Shown in pieces: positions 40,561 to 49,422 of a stretch of DNA of 64,000 nucleotides. The DNA lies in NCBI RefSeq assembly GCF_900141825.1, contig NZ_FQYQ01000003.1, forward strand, positions 163,595-227,594, in the 5' to 3' direction. Origin of the DNA: Pseudobutyrivibrio xylanivorans DSM 14809. Its GTDB lineage: Bacteria; Bacillota; Clostridia; Lachnospirales; Lachnospiraceae. The translations under genes were made by a program, and so were the position numbers. Positions within the stretch are counted from its first letter, which is position 1, and every line of letters starts with the position of its first letter. The notes under the pieces were generated by a model, which worked only from the letters and a program-made list of their open reading frames with translations, was not told where the DNA came from and searched no databases.

Positions 40561-41111
40561 TACTCTCCTTTATTTCTAGCGCAACCACCGCAAGTCTCGC
40601 AGCTGCGTCCGCTGTCAAATACTACATTGCTTCCATCGTAAAACTCGTAAAGCAAACAGACAGCCTGTGCGCTAATTCCCTCTTCTCTACCTGTGAAGCC
40701 AAGATGCTCCTCTGTAGTAGCTTTTATATTGACCTGATCAACATCGATGCCCAAACATCGTGCAACGTTTTCTTCCATCTGCTCAATGAATGGTCGAAGC
40801 TTAGGTCTTTGAGCGATAACAGTAGCGTCCACATTTCCTACCACGTAACCCTTGTCCATAACAAGCTCACGAACCTGTTCCAAAAGCTTCATGGAGTCAG
40901 CCCCCTTGTATTTAGGGTCTGTATCTGGAAAATGAGCGCCTATATCCTTTAATCCTGCTGCTCCGAGAACAGCATCAGCTATAGCATGTAAAAGTACATC
41001 AGCATCTGAGTGGCCTAAAAGACCGAGTGTATGGTCAATTTTCACGCCGCCTATAATGAGGTCTCTGCCCTCTACAAGCTTATGTACATCATAACCTGTA
41101 CCTATCCTCAT
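40560..41111 (-). CDS. ispF: 2-C-methyl-D-erythritol 2,4-cyclodiphosphate synthase with Cys-rich tail
   Basis: 183 residues; the MEP-pathway enzyme is normally about 157. The N-terminal metal site Asp8/His10 (GTGYDVHK), [12 protein letters not shown], and [14 protein letters not shown] are intact. The additional C-terminal 22 or so residues contain CETCGGC, a potential metal or disulfide site not in the E. coli enzyme. First gene of the ispF-cysS-mrnC-rlmB unit. Confidence 0.93.
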   Translation of the reverse strand: MRIGTGYDVHKLVEGRDLIIGGVKIDHTLGLLGHSDADVLLHAIADAVLGAAGLKDIGAHFPDTDPKYKGADSMKLLEQVRELVMDKGYVVGNVDATVIAQRPKLRPFIEQMEENVARCLGIDVDQVNIKATTEEHLGFTGREEGISAQAVCLLYEFYDGSNVVFDSGRSCETCGGCARNKGE

Positions 41112-41158
41112 ATTGCCTCCTAAAAATCATATAATAATCCTAATTTAAGAATTATAAC

Positions 41159-41187
41159 AAAAAAGGGGCCCGTTTAACAGACCCCTT
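41159..41187 (-). terminator. Terminator of the DUF4349 lipoprotein gene
   Basis: AAGGGG/CCCCTT stem (41163-41168 with 41182-41187) with partial inner pairing and six T on the minus strand. Confidence 0.8.
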
Positions 41188-41200
41188 CCTTTAATTACTA

Positions 41201-42160
41201 CTATTTTTCGGTATTTGTAACCTCTTGTTCCTTTTTCTTTTTCTTATATTTGAACAGTGGCCCTTTACCTTTTTTCCTGCGAATGAATGCAATGATAAAG
41301 ATTATCACTACAATAATTAACGCATATGGGAATATATAAATCAGTGCGATTACAAAATCCTGTAGGAATGTGATAAAGCCTGAGCATGAATCCTTGGCTG
41401 CATCTACAAATCTGTTCCAGGCTGTGTCCGCTTTTACCTCTGTGAAGGTAGCCACCTCTTCTATGGTGATATCCACAGTGCTGTAGTCTACCTGATCATC
41501 GTATACACGTTTTTGAGCTGTATAGCTTTCGATTTGGTACTGAACGTCGTTGATTCTGTCTTCTATCTGAAGTAGTTCCTCAACAGTTTCAGCTTTAGCC
41601 TCCAGCTCACGAAGCCTTTCCATTTTTGTGTCTAGGCTTTTTAGTCTGGCCTGAACATCTACATACTCAGATGTGATATCCTGCACGTCCTCGTATTTTG
41701 ATGTCATGGAGCCTACCGAGCCTACCGCCGTCATAAAAGCATCGTAGCTTTTAGCCGGAATACGAGCTGTGAAATGGCAGTCTCTGTTGCCATACTCCGC
41801 ACTACCATACTGAGATGAGCTTTGAATATAGCCACCGTTTGATGAAATCAAGCCCTTAACAGTAGCCACGTCCTCATCAAACTTTTTGGATTCGATACCA
41901 ATGTTTGAAGTGTAGACAATTTTACGACTAAGGTCGTAGCCCTCCAAATCTTCTTGACCTGATTCTGCTGGCGCTTCGACAGATTTTTCTTCAGCAATGC
42001 CGGTGTCCGCTGTAGCTGTATCAGCCCAGCCTTCTTCCGCAACATCCTTAGTATAAAAAGCGTTGCTTCCAGAACTATCATAGTCTGCCGAGCTGCCGCA
42101 CCCCATAGTAGAAAGAATTAATATTGCAATCAACGCCAAAAGAATCAATCTCTTTTTCAT
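41201..42160 (-). CDS. DUF4349 lipoprotein
   Basis: 319 residues. A lipobox near STMGCGSS makes it a lipoprotein. The DUF4349 domain (about 80-255) has YTSNIGIESKKFDEDVATVKG, a central coiled coil (RLKSLDTKMERLRELEAKAE) and VDITIEEV. A C-terminal transmembrane helix (about 268-292) with a KKKKKE tail follows. Role unknown; in family members the layout suggests an envelope sensor or tether. It follows the RsiV-like lipoprotein gene by 18 nt, probably one operon. Confidence 0.82.
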   Translation of the reverse strand: MKKRLILLALIAILILSTMGCGSSADYDSSGSNAFYTKDVAEEGWADTATADTGIAEEKSVEAPAESGQEDLEGYDLSRKIVYTSNIGIESKKFDEDVATVKGLISSNGGYIQSSSQYGSAEYGNRDCHFTARIPAKSYDAFMTAVGSVGSMTSKYEDVQDITSEYVDVQARLKSLDTKMERLRELEAKAETVEELLQIEDRINDVQYQIESYTAQKRVYDDQVDYSTVDITIEEVATFTEVKADTAWNRFVDAAKDSCSGFITFLQDFVIALIYIFPYALIIVVIIFIIAFIRRKKGKGPLFKYKKKKKEQEVTNTEK

Positions 42161-42178
42161 AACCCCCTCCTATATCAA

Positions 42179-43444
42179 TTATTTAAAGTCAAATCCTATC
42201 TGCTGTTCGTTACTCCATTCAATGTTATTATCATTGTATGTGTATTCACCAAGAATAATGCCTGTTTCAGTTACTTCCTTTACGGAAAGTGTTGTATCCA
42301 TATGGCCCTTAGCCTTGATGCCATTTGAAACATCATAAAGGTCCATACTGATGCCATCATTTGCAAGGAGAACAAAGTTACCTTCATCGTTATGGATGAA
42401 ATAACCTGTGTACCAGCTACCATTGCCAGACTCGTTTTTCAGCTCCTCGCCATTTACTCTTAATACAACGTAGTTTTTATCAGAGTCCTCATCCCAAGTG
42501 TTGACTGCACTGATAGTATCAAGGGTACCGTCGCCATTAAAATCTATTCTGCTATCGATACCAGCATTAGAAAGCTTGAGTACGTATGGTGCATCTGAAA
42601 GTGGTGTGTAACGATCGTTAAGTCCTTCATACTGGCTGTAAGGTACAGTAACAGAAATAGTACCTGCAGCATATGGTGCAATATCATACTGCTGGAAGAT
42701 AAATGTAATACCTACATTGTCTAAATAGAACTCAGGCTGATTACCATTTGAGAAATACTCCTCAATCACTTGCTTATAGTCTATTATATCATCACTGTAT
42801 AGGTTTCCTCTAGCTTCATCTGCGGAATTTGCTATTGTATCTAAAATATACTGCTTTGATGTCTGTCTGATTGTTTCTGCATCACCTAAGTCATCAAGTG
42901 TAATCTGCTTTCCAGTGGCTACATCAAAATTTACACCTGTGTAGGTTCCACCACCATGAGCTCCGCCCATAAATGTATAAGTGTTAAGAACAAAGCTTAG
43001 CACTTTGTTATCACGGCGTATAAGCTCATTTTTAATATCCTGGGAATACTTCATTGTGTCCTCTGAATCTCCCATTTCCTCATTCTGCTGTTTAGCTTGA
43101 GCATTCATATCCTCGATACCAGAGTTAAATGTCTTAACTATACCGTCAAAATACTCATCCATAGCCGCCTTAAGCTCTGGGTGTTTGTCATCCGTAACCT
43201 GAATGCACTGAACACTTCCTATGAAATAGTCATAGTCCTCTGCCTTTACAGAAGTAAATGTAATATCTGGTGCCGATGTGCTAACTGGCTCCTTATCTGA
43301 TTCACTATTAGTATCTTCTGCAGGCTGTACTTGTTCTGTAGCCTGAGTGTTATCAGTCTTTATAGGCTCTGTCTTCTTTCCGCAGGCTATCATAGATGTA
43401 CCTGCTACTGCACAGATTAAAAGCATAGCTATTCTTTTTTTCAT
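42179..43444 (-). CDS. DUF4163/DUF3298 (RsiV-like) lipoprotein
   Basis: 421 residues. Lipobox TSMIACGKK, then an acidic linker, then the RsiV-like pair: DUF4163 (about 70-155) and DUF3298 (about 165-255; NTYTFMGGAHGGGTYTGVNF, ISVTVPYSQY). The last 160 residues are a separate FG-GAP-like Asp-rich part (DFNGDGTLDTISAVN). The RsiV extracytoplasmic domain binds lysozyme in B. subtilis; whether this one does is not known. GGAGGG site upstream. Confidence 0.8.
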   Translation of the reverse strand: MKKRIAMLLICAVAGTSMIACGKKTEPIKTDNTQATEQVQPAEDTNSESDKEPVSTSAPDITFTSVKAEDYDYFIGSVQCIQVTDDKHPELKAAMDEYFDGIVKTFNSGIEDMNAQAKQQNEEMGDSEDTMKYSQDIKNELIRRDNKVLSFVLNTYTFMGGAHGGGTYTGVNFDVATGKQITLDDLGDAETIRQTSKQYILDTIANSADEARGNLYSDDIIDYKQVIEEYFSNGNQPEFYLDNVGITFIFQQYDIAPYAAGTISVTVPYSQYEGLNDRYTPLSDAPYVLKLSNAGIDSRIDFNGDGTLDTISAVNTWDEDSDKNYVVLRVNGEELKNESGNGSWYTGYFIHNDEGNFVLLANDGISMDLYDVSNGIKAKGHMDTTLSVKEVTETGIILGEYTYNDNNIEWSNEQQIGFDFK

Positions 43445-43561
43445 TAAACGTTCCCTCCGTATTACCTAAAACTCTAAAACTATGTTTGTACCTCAGTATA
43501 CACATCCTCTGTATTATATCAAGTAGTACAGTGAATTTTTAAGAATTCTTAATAATTTCCA

Positions 43562-43590
43562 AAAACAGGCCCCGAGCTTTTCCCGGGGCC
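43562..43590 (-). terminator. Terminator of the PhoH gene
   Basis: GGCCCCG/CGGGGCC stem (43568-43574 with 43584-43590) followed by TGTTTTTGG on the minus strand. Confidence 0.85.
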
Positions 43591-43631
43591 ATAAAAAGGA
43601 GGATTATAACAACAATTCGAAAATTGGAAGA

Positions 43632-44915
43632 TTACTTGATTACTAAACGTTTTGCGCCTTCTGCGGCTAGTGCACTTCTAACTGTCTCACTTTCATCAAA
43701 GGTAATCTGTGCACAAAGCTTTGAGCCCTTCATTCTTTCAGCTGCAAATGAAAGACCATTGTTCTTTCTGTCCAGCTTTGGAGAATCAATCTGGTCTGGA
43801 TCACCAAGAAGAACTACCTTTGAACCCTTGCCGGCTCTTGTGATGATTTCAAGAATCTGACCAATTGTACAGTTCTGAGCTTCATCAACGATGATAAATG
43901 AATTTACAAGAGAACGACCACGCATGTAAGCAAGTGAACAAATCTCGATAATACCTGTCTCGAACATGTCCTCTATCTGAAGCTTGACCTGTTCCTTTTC
44001 CTCATTCTGTCCCTTTAAAAGTACCTGCAAATTATCCATAAATGGAGCAATAAGAGGAGTCATTTTTTCTTCCAAATCACCTGGCAAAAATCCTAAGTCG
44101 TTATCTGAAAGTGTGTTGCTTCGGGTAATCATAATTCTGTCGTAGCCATTGTGATAATAACCCTGAAGTCCTGCCGCAAGTGAAAGAAAAGTTTTTGCTG
44201 TACCTGCGCTACCCTTTAAGATAACAAGTGGTAAATCCTCTGGATGAGCCAGCAACGCATATAAAGCAAATCTCTGTCCTACGTTTCTAGGCTGACAATA
44301 TGGAGTGTAATAATCTCTGTCCTTCAATAAATGCCATCCATCCTCTTTGAAAGTGTAAAGGGCAGAATTGCTGCCATCTCTACAAATACCAAATTCATTT
44401 TCTAAGAATCCCTTGTTAAACGGGCTTTCTATATCTTCCGGTGTGATATCCCTTCGTCCTGAATAGTTTTCGTTATCAAGAATCATCTCATTGTGATAAC
44501 CTTGTACCACGCAGCCACACATAGTAGCATTGATTCTCATCGAAATATCATTAGTAACTAATATCGTTTCTAAGTCTGATTGCTTAGCAATACCAAGTAC
44601 ACCATTTATTATTCTATTATCCGGTTTGTCTAGCGAATACTCTGCTGGAACCAGCTTCTCAAATTCAGATTCTTTGGCGATTTTAAAGGTACCACCATTC
44701 GGCATTGTAACCCCGCTCGCATAATCTCCCTCAATAGATTCGATGTTTCGAATTGACTCTCTCGCGCCATAGCCCACTTGTGCAAAGGCTGTCTTCTTGG
44801 AATCAAGTTCCTGAAGAGTTGTGGTTGTGATGATTACATTATTATCATCAAAACCAAATAATGCAGTAGGACAATGGATCAGAATGTTGGTATCAAGGAC
44901 GTAATTTTTCTTCAT
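43632..44915 (-). CDS. PIN-PhoH family ATPase (PhoH2/YlaK type)
   Basis: 427 residues: N-terminal PIN ribonuclease domain (VLDTNILIH, with later acidic residues in LVTNDISMR) and C-terminal PhoH ATPase domain with Walker A GSAGTAKTFLSLAAG and Walker B FIIVDEAQN. PhoH2 proteins act as sequence-specific RNA helicase/ribonucleases. Monocistronic with terminator. No toxin-antitoxin partner gene (PhoAT) is visible upstream; the gap 44916-45071 is AT-rich with no ORF I trust. Confidence 0.88.
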   Translation of the reverse strand: MKKNYVLDTNILIHCPTALFGFDDNNVIITTTTLQELDSKKTAFAQVGYGARESIRNIESIEGDYASGVTMPNGGTFKIAKESEFEKLVPAEYSLDKPDNRIINGVLGIAKQSDLETILVTNDISMRINATMCGCVVQGYHNEMILDNENYSGRRDITPEDIESPFNKGFLENEFGICRDGSNSALYTFKEDGWHLLKDRDYYTPYCQPRNVGQRFALYALLAHPEDLPLVILKGSAGTAKTFLSLAAGLQGYYHNGYDRIMITRSNTLSDNDLGFLPGDLEEKMTPLIAPFMDNLQVLLKGQNEEKEQVKLQIEDMFETGIIEICSLAYMRGRSLVNSFIIVDEAQNCTIGQILEIITRAGKGSKVVLLGDPDQIDSPKLDRKNNGLSFAAERMKGSKLCAQITFDESETVRSALAAEGAKRLVIK

Positions 44916-45071
44916 ATGGGGTCACACTCCTTACCTATTAAATTTTAAAAAACAAGAGCTTCTGTACTTAATTTATCGACTGCATAGAAGGTAGTTTTTA
45001 TAATTTAATTCTATCTTATTTGCATGATAAGTTCTACAACATTTTGTTGTTTTTTATGACAATTGTGTGAA

Positions 45072-45118
45072 AATAGCCCTGTATATTGTTATTTTGAATA
45101 ACAATATACAGGGCTATT
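45072..45118 (-). terminator. Terminator of mgtE
   Basis: Perfect 22-bp inverted repeat (45072-45093 with 45097-45118), loop TTG, followed by TTTT on the minus strand, 16 nt past the mgtE stop. Confidence 0.9.
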
Positions 45119-45134
45119 TAAAATCTGTTTATTA

Positions 45135-46523
45135 TTACAATCTTCCAACCAAAAGAAGACCTGCCAAACCATAGTAAGTAACTACTGCAACCAAGTCATT
45201 TACTGTAGTAATAAGTGGGCCAGAAGCTACCGCTGGGTCTACTTTAATCTTGTGGAAAAAGATAGGAATGATTGTACCAATAAAGCTTGAAACAATCATC
45301 GCTACAAAAAGTGAGAATCCAACAATGCCGGATACACTGAATGCAGCATACCATACGTAAGCTTTGAAGCCGTGAAGATAAACTGCAACAAACACAAATG
45401 CAAGCAATCCCAAAATCAATCCGTTGGTGCCACCTACTCGCATTTCCTTAAGCACGAACTTTGCTTTTTCTACTCCGGAAATCTCCTCATCCATAAGAAC
45501 ACGGATGGTAACAGCCAGGGACTGTGTACCAACATTTCCAGCCATGTCCAAAATAAGAGACTGGAATACCACAACTACTGCTACTGATGCTACAACACCT
45601 TCGAAAATTCCGATAACAGAGCTGGTCAAAAGTCCTAAACCTAAAAGCAATAAAAGCCAAGGAATACGCTTCTTAATACTCTCTAGAAGTGATTCATTTA
45701 AATCTTCCTCTGCTGTCAAACCAGCCAACTTAGCGTAGTCTTCACCCATCTCATCATCAACGGCCTCGATGATATCCTGAGCTGTGATTACACCGATGAT
45801 TTCGTCATTAGGATTAAGTACAGGAATTGAATCCTCCGCGTAATCCTTTAACATCTCGATACTGTCTGAAATAGACGCATCAGCCTGAACACTAGGGTAG
45901 CTGTGACTGATAATGTCTGCAAGAGGTGTATCGGCGCGCGCAAGAATCAAATCTCTGAGCTCAATAGCACCACAGTATTTCTGTTCCTTATCAACTACGT
46001 AGATAGTGTTGATATTGTCATTGTCCTGAGACTGAGAAATAAGGGAGCGCATCGCCTGCTTTACTGAAAAATCCTCTTCAATAACGATGAAATTCGTAGT
46101 CATCATGCTACCGATTTCATCTTCATCGTAAGAATTGATCAGGCGAACGTCTGCGGATGCATCTTCATCCATCAATTCGATGAGCTTTTCTCTCTGCTCC
46201 TCATCGTCGATATCTTCCAAAGCATCAACAGCATCATCGGCATCCATGTTTTCAAGGACGTCAGCCGCCTGCTCTGGTGTGATTTCAGTTAAGTACTCTC
46301 CTACATCCTCGATGTAAGGGAAAATTTCAGACAGAAGCTCCGCACCTAAGATGCCGAAAAGTCTTTGTCTGTCTTCTGTTTCAAGAGACTCGTATGCTTC
46401 GGCGATATCATTCTCATGATAATCATCCAATGCCTCAATCATCTGCTCCGCACTCATATCTGAGCGCAATAAGTCTATAATCTCCTGAATCTTGTTGTCC
46501 TCTAATAAGTCCTTTGTTTCCAT
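45135..46523 (-). CDS. mgtE: Magnesium transporter MgtE
   Basis: 462 residues: N-terminal alpha-superhelix domain (about 15-125; LENMDADDAVDALEDID), two CBS domains (about 130-255; the GVITAQDIIEAV repeat end), then five membrane helices (LLLLGLGLLTSSVIG, DMAGNVGTQSLAVTIR, DPAVASGPLITTVND). The DMAGNVGTQ and DPA motifs line the Mg2+ path. The cytoplasmic domains gate the channel by Mg2+. Upstream is a leader with a small ORF and terminator-like stem, see separate entries. Confidence 0.95.
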   Translation of the reverse strand: METKDLLEDNKIQEIIDLLRSDMSAEQMIEALDDYHENDIAEAYESLETEDRQRLFGILGAELLSEIFPYIEDVGEYLTEITPEQAADVLENMDADDAVDALEDIDDEEQREKLIELMDEDASADVRLINSYDEDEIGSMMTTNFIVIEEDFSVKQAMRSLISQSQDNDNINTIYVVDKEQKYCGAIELRDLILARADTPLADIISHSYPSVQADASISDSIEMLKDYAEDSIPVLNPNDEIIGVITAQDIIEAVDDEMGEDYAKLAGLTAEEDLNESLLESIKKRIPWLLLLLGLGLLTSSVIGIFEGVVASVAVVVVFQSLILDMAGNVGTQSLAVTIRVLMDEEISGVEKAKFVLKEMRVGGTNGLILGLLAFVFVAVYLHGFKAYVWYAAFSVSGIVGFSLFVAMIVSSFIGTIIPIFFHKIKVDPAVASGPLITTVNDLVAVVTYYGLAGLLLVGRL

Positions 46524-46546
46524 AGTTTCGTTTGAACTATAGGCAT

Positions 46547-46648
46547 AAAAAAGTCACTGATTATGTAGTTGCAAAACACAAAAAGGAAAACTGCCCGATT
46601 ACTATAAGAAAAGAGCAGCTGCAAATAAGTTACATAATCGCCCGTGAC
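46547..46648 (-). promoter_or_regulatory. Terminator/attenuator-like structure in the mgtE leader
   Basis: Minus-strand GTCAC (46648-46644) and GATTATGTA (46639-46631) pair perfectly with TACATAATC (46567-46559) and GTGAC (46557-46553), followed by TTTTTT (46552-46547), 23 nt before the mgtE ATG. The left arm is inside the leader ORF. CGATTA of the same arm can instead pair with TAATCG nearer by, giving mutually exclusive folds. Confidence 0.6.
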
Positions 46649-46664
46649 TGTCGGATTTATCCAT
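46602..46664 (-). CDS. Putative 20-residue leader peptide upstream of mgtE
   Basis: Short ORF from ATG 46664 to TAG 46602, with AAAGGAG 7 nt before the ATG. The peptide begins MDKSDSHGRL and ends AAALFL, polar then hydrophobic. Its codons form the left arm of the terminator-like stem, so ribosome position would decide whether the stem forms. AGAGCAGCT over the start region is complementary to AGCTGCTCT near the ORF end. No M-box motif is recognisable. The sensing signal (Mg2+ or other) is inference. Confidence 0.55.
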   Translation of the reverse strand: MDKSDSHGRLCNLFAAALFL

Positions 46665-46746
46665 AGCTGCTCTCCTTTCGTTTTAATTGAATATATTGTA
46701 GATATTAACAAGAAAACTTTATCACAAAAATCAAGTTTTTGCTACC

Positions 46747-48228
46747 CTATAAACAAAGTTTTTCTACCATTTTTCTATCATAGACAACTGACGTCACTCC
46801 ATCTACCTCAATTTGATACAGTGCGTTTGCTGCAAGATGTTCAGCTGCCTGCTCCACATTTCTGATACCTGTGGAAATAACAAATTTCTCCATCACCGCA
46901 TCGAGGCCGTCCTCGGTAACCTGGCACTCTTCTGCCGCCATTCCCATTCTCTTTAATACCTTTGGAAGGGAGAATCTACGGAAGATTTCCTTCTTCTCCT
47001 GAACAGAATAATCCGGAATATCGATAACAGCAAAACGTGACATAAGTGGTGCTGAGATATCTGCCTTAACATTTGCTGTGGCAATTGGATAAACACCCAT
47101 TGTAGGAATCATGCACTCCATGTAATTGTCGGTAAATCCCAGATTATCAAGTAGTGTCAAAAGGACATCAGCAGGGTTACCGTTGCCCTTTCCCGAGTTT
47201 GCCTTATCAAGCTCGTTGATGATGAATACTAAATTACTGGTACCAGAATTTGCAAAGGCCTCCATGATGATACCAGGCTTTGCATTTGAATAGATTCGTG
47301 AGCTTCCTGTAAGCTGCTCAGGGTCGTTGATAGAGCTCATATCAAGTGTAGTCCAAGGAAGCTTCAGGATTCTTGCTACCGCATATGCGATTTGAGATTT
47401 TCCTACTCCCGCAGGACCACATAAAAGCAAACCATAGCTAGGGAGGGTGTGGGTGCGGTTCACCTGAATTACAGTCTCCATGATTCTCTGCTTTACAGAT
47501 TCAAGACCGTATAGTTCTTCATCGAGAATTCTTCTTGCTTCTACTGGATCGATAGCTTCAAAATAGTCACTCTTCCAGTGAATACCCGTCATGATAGAAA
47601 GGGCTCGCTGGGCGTGTCGACGTTCCTCGATAGTAACCTCTGCAGACTTTGCAACAGCAAGGTTACGACGAGCCCATAATCTGATATTGTCTGGGAAAGT
47701 TCTGCCTGCGCATGTTATGAAATCAGTGATGGACTGGATGCTTGTAAGCTTCATGTCATCGCCATCTTCTGCATCCTCATCATCCAGCTCCTCCTCTGAA
47801 GGGGCATTAGAAGCAAAAAGACGCTCCATCATAAACTGAAGGAAACCATCCTCAGAAGAGAGTTTGCCATTTCCAGTAGCTGTTTCTCTAATTTTGTACA
47901 CTGCATAGCCCTCAGCTGTGTTAGCACCTGAAAGTCTCACTGGGATATGATTTTCTCCTAACCAGCCAATAAGGCTCACAAAACGAGAATCCACCCTTAA
48001 TATGTCTGTAGAAACCACGCCATTATCTGATTCATATTCGAAGCTGCTTCTTGAAATCGGATTCGTAAATGTTCCATTTGTGTGATGCTTCATTTCCCCT
48101 ACCTTATCTGTCAAAACCAATATAGGCTTTTCAGCAGATGCAACTGGCTCATCCGACTTGAAAGTGGTGTATGTCACCACAGCTTCTTTTTTCACATTCT
48201 CATCATTTGCAAAATCAAATACTGGCAT
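46747..48228 (-). CDS. Lon-like AAA+ ATPase without protease domain
   Basis: 493 residues. The N-terminal half (about 1-220) is of unknown type with an acidic loop near 148-160. From about 235 it resembles the Lon AAA+ module: LDEELYGLESVKQRIMETV, Walker A GPAGVGKSQ (about 270), GSSRIYSNAKPGIIMEA, IATANVKADISAPLMSRFAVI, and EIFRRFSLPKVLKRMGM. Walker B reads FIINELDKA, Asn in place of the usual Asp. The protein ends after the AAA lid, so the Ser-Lys protease of Lon is absent. It may act as an unfoldase or remodelling ATPase. MoxR-like is the other possible label. Confidence 0.75.
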   Translation of the reverse strand: MPVFDFANDENVKKEAVVTYTTFKSDEPVASAEKPILVLTDKVGEMKHHTNGTFTNPISRSSFEYESDNGVVSTDILRVDSRFVSLIGWLGENHIPVRLSGANTAEGYAVYKIRETATGNGKLSSEDGFLQFMMERLFASNAPSEEELDDEDAEDGDDMKLTSIQSITDFITCAGRTFPDNIRLWARRNLAVAKSAEVTIEERRHAQRALSIMTGIHWKSDYFEAIDPVEARRILDEELYGLESVKQRIMETVIQVNRTHTLPSYGLLLCGPAGVGKSQIAYAVARILKLPWTTLDMSSINDPEQLTGSSRIYSNAKPGIIMEAFANSGTSNLVFIINELDKANSGKGNGNPADVLLTLLDNLGFTDNYMECMIPTMGVYPIATANVKADISAPLMSRFAVIDIPDYSVQEKKEIFRRFSLPKVLKRMGMAAEECQVTEDGLDAVMEKFVISTGIRNVEQAAEHLAANALYQIEVDGVTSVVYDRKMVEKLCL

Positions 48229-48309
48229 AGTCCTTCTCCCTTCCAGTTCATACGCTTTTATTTGATTTTCATTCTAGCAGAACACTTTAGCACAGTAAAG
48301 TGAATCTGC

Positions 48310-48344
48310 AAAAAAAGAGTCTCCAGAAATCTTCTGGATGACTC
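48310..48344 (-). terminator. Terminator of the YitT-family gene
   Basis: GAGTC-TCCAGAA pairs with TTCTGGA-T-GACTC (one bulge), loop ATC, followed by seven T on the minus strand. Confidence 0.88.
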
Positions 48345-48353
48345 TCATAAACT

Positions 48354-49217
48354 CTATAAATATTTCTTCTGCTCTGTAAAGCCTCGGCCCTTTACCTCAG
48401 ACACGCGGCTAACAATAATGAAAGCCTCAGGGTCAATTTGGTGGACAAGCTTTTCTGCTTTTGCAAGCTCTCTTGTGGAAACAATTGAAAGGCAAATCTC
48501 TGTGTCCTTGCCAAGGTAGCCTGTGCGGCCGTACATAACTGTGACACCACGGTCCACATCCTGAAGGATGGCACGGCGAATCTCGTCGCTCTTCTTGCTG
48601 ACAACCTTTACCTGGGTCTTGGCCTTGCCAAGGATTAATGTCTTATCAAGTGTCATGGTGTAGATAACCACCAGGATAATTCCGTAAAGCACCAGGCTTT
48701 GGTCTGTAAACACAGCCTGAACACCCAGGATAATAATATCGCAAATCCACATTACACCTGAAATGGATGTGCCAAAAAATTTATTCATAACGATTGGTGG
48801 AATATCCATACCACCGGTGGATGCCCCTGTTCTGATTACAATTCCAAGGCTGGCGCCTATAAGTAATCCACCGAAAACAGTGCATAAAACTATATCATCA
48901 ACAGGCTCATAGTGAGATGCAATAATCTCTGCAATGTGAATCTCAACTGGTAAACAAAATGTGGAAAGTAAAGTGTTGGCTGCGAAACGGCGTCCCATAA
49001 CGCGCCAGCCGACAAGAAATAGAACTGTGTTAATTACAAACACAGCATATGAAGTCTTGATGCCCCACATGTGATGAACAAAAAGCGCAAGACCTGTACC
49101 GCCTCCTGTGATAAGCCCTGATGGCTCCACAAAGAATGCCACCCCTAGGGCATACAAGAAAAGTCCCGCAATAACGATTAAGCCTGTCTTAATTATCTGT
49201 TTCATTAGTGTCTCCAA
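48354..49217 (-). CDS. YitT-family membrane protein (DUF161/DUF2179)
   Basis: 287 residues. Five or six hydrophobic helices form the YitT_membrane region (GLITGGGTGLALFVHHMWG, IRTGASTGGMDIPPIVMNK) and a C-terminal cytoplasmic DUF2179 domain (about 205-280, DVDRGVTVMYGRTGYLGK). Widespread in Firmicutes; transport or signalling role unproved. An in-frame second Met at residue 5 is also a possible start. Monocistronic. Confidence 0.88.
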   Translation of the reverse strand: METLMKQIIKTGLIVIAGLFLYALGVAFFVEPSGLITGGGTGLALFVHHMWGIKTSYAVFVINTVLFLVGWRVMGRRFAANTLLSTFCLPVEIHIAEIIASHYEPVDDIVLCTVFGGLLIGASLGIVIRTGASTGGMDIPPIVMNKFFGTSISGVMWICDIIILGVQAVFTDQSLVLYGIILVVIYTMTLDKTLILGKAKTQVKVVSKKSDEIRRAILQDVDRGVTVMYGRTGYLGKDTEICLSIVSTRELAKAEKLVHQIDPEAFIIVSRVSEVKGRGFTEQKKYL

Positions 49218-49322
49218 ACATTATTCTCAATAACACAACAAAACAGATTGTACACCTTTCGCGGACATTTGTCAGTACACCACGGTAATGCGTTAGCACA
49301 CTAAAGTATTTTCCACCATACT

Positions 49323-49415
49323 AAAAAAAGCTGGTTACTGTCACAAGCCTTAGTGTTTCCTCATTCAGCTTAGAATGCTTCATTCAGAAACCTAAGAGCT
49401 TGTGACATACCAGCT
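49323..49415 (-). terminator. Long hairpin terminator of the zinc-ribbon operon
   Basis: A near-90-nt imperfect hairpin: AGCTGGT/ACCAGCT, GTCACAAGC/GCTTGTGAC, CTTAG and GTTTC arms nest to a short loop. Seven T follow on the minus strand. Unusually long for a simple terminator. Confidence 0.8.
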
Positions 49416-49422
49416 ACCTTAA

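Noticed and set aside
46502-46711. 69-codon minus-strand ORF upstream of mgtE
   Set aside because: No ribosome site at its start; the 20-codon ORF in another frame has a good one and fits the attenuator structure.
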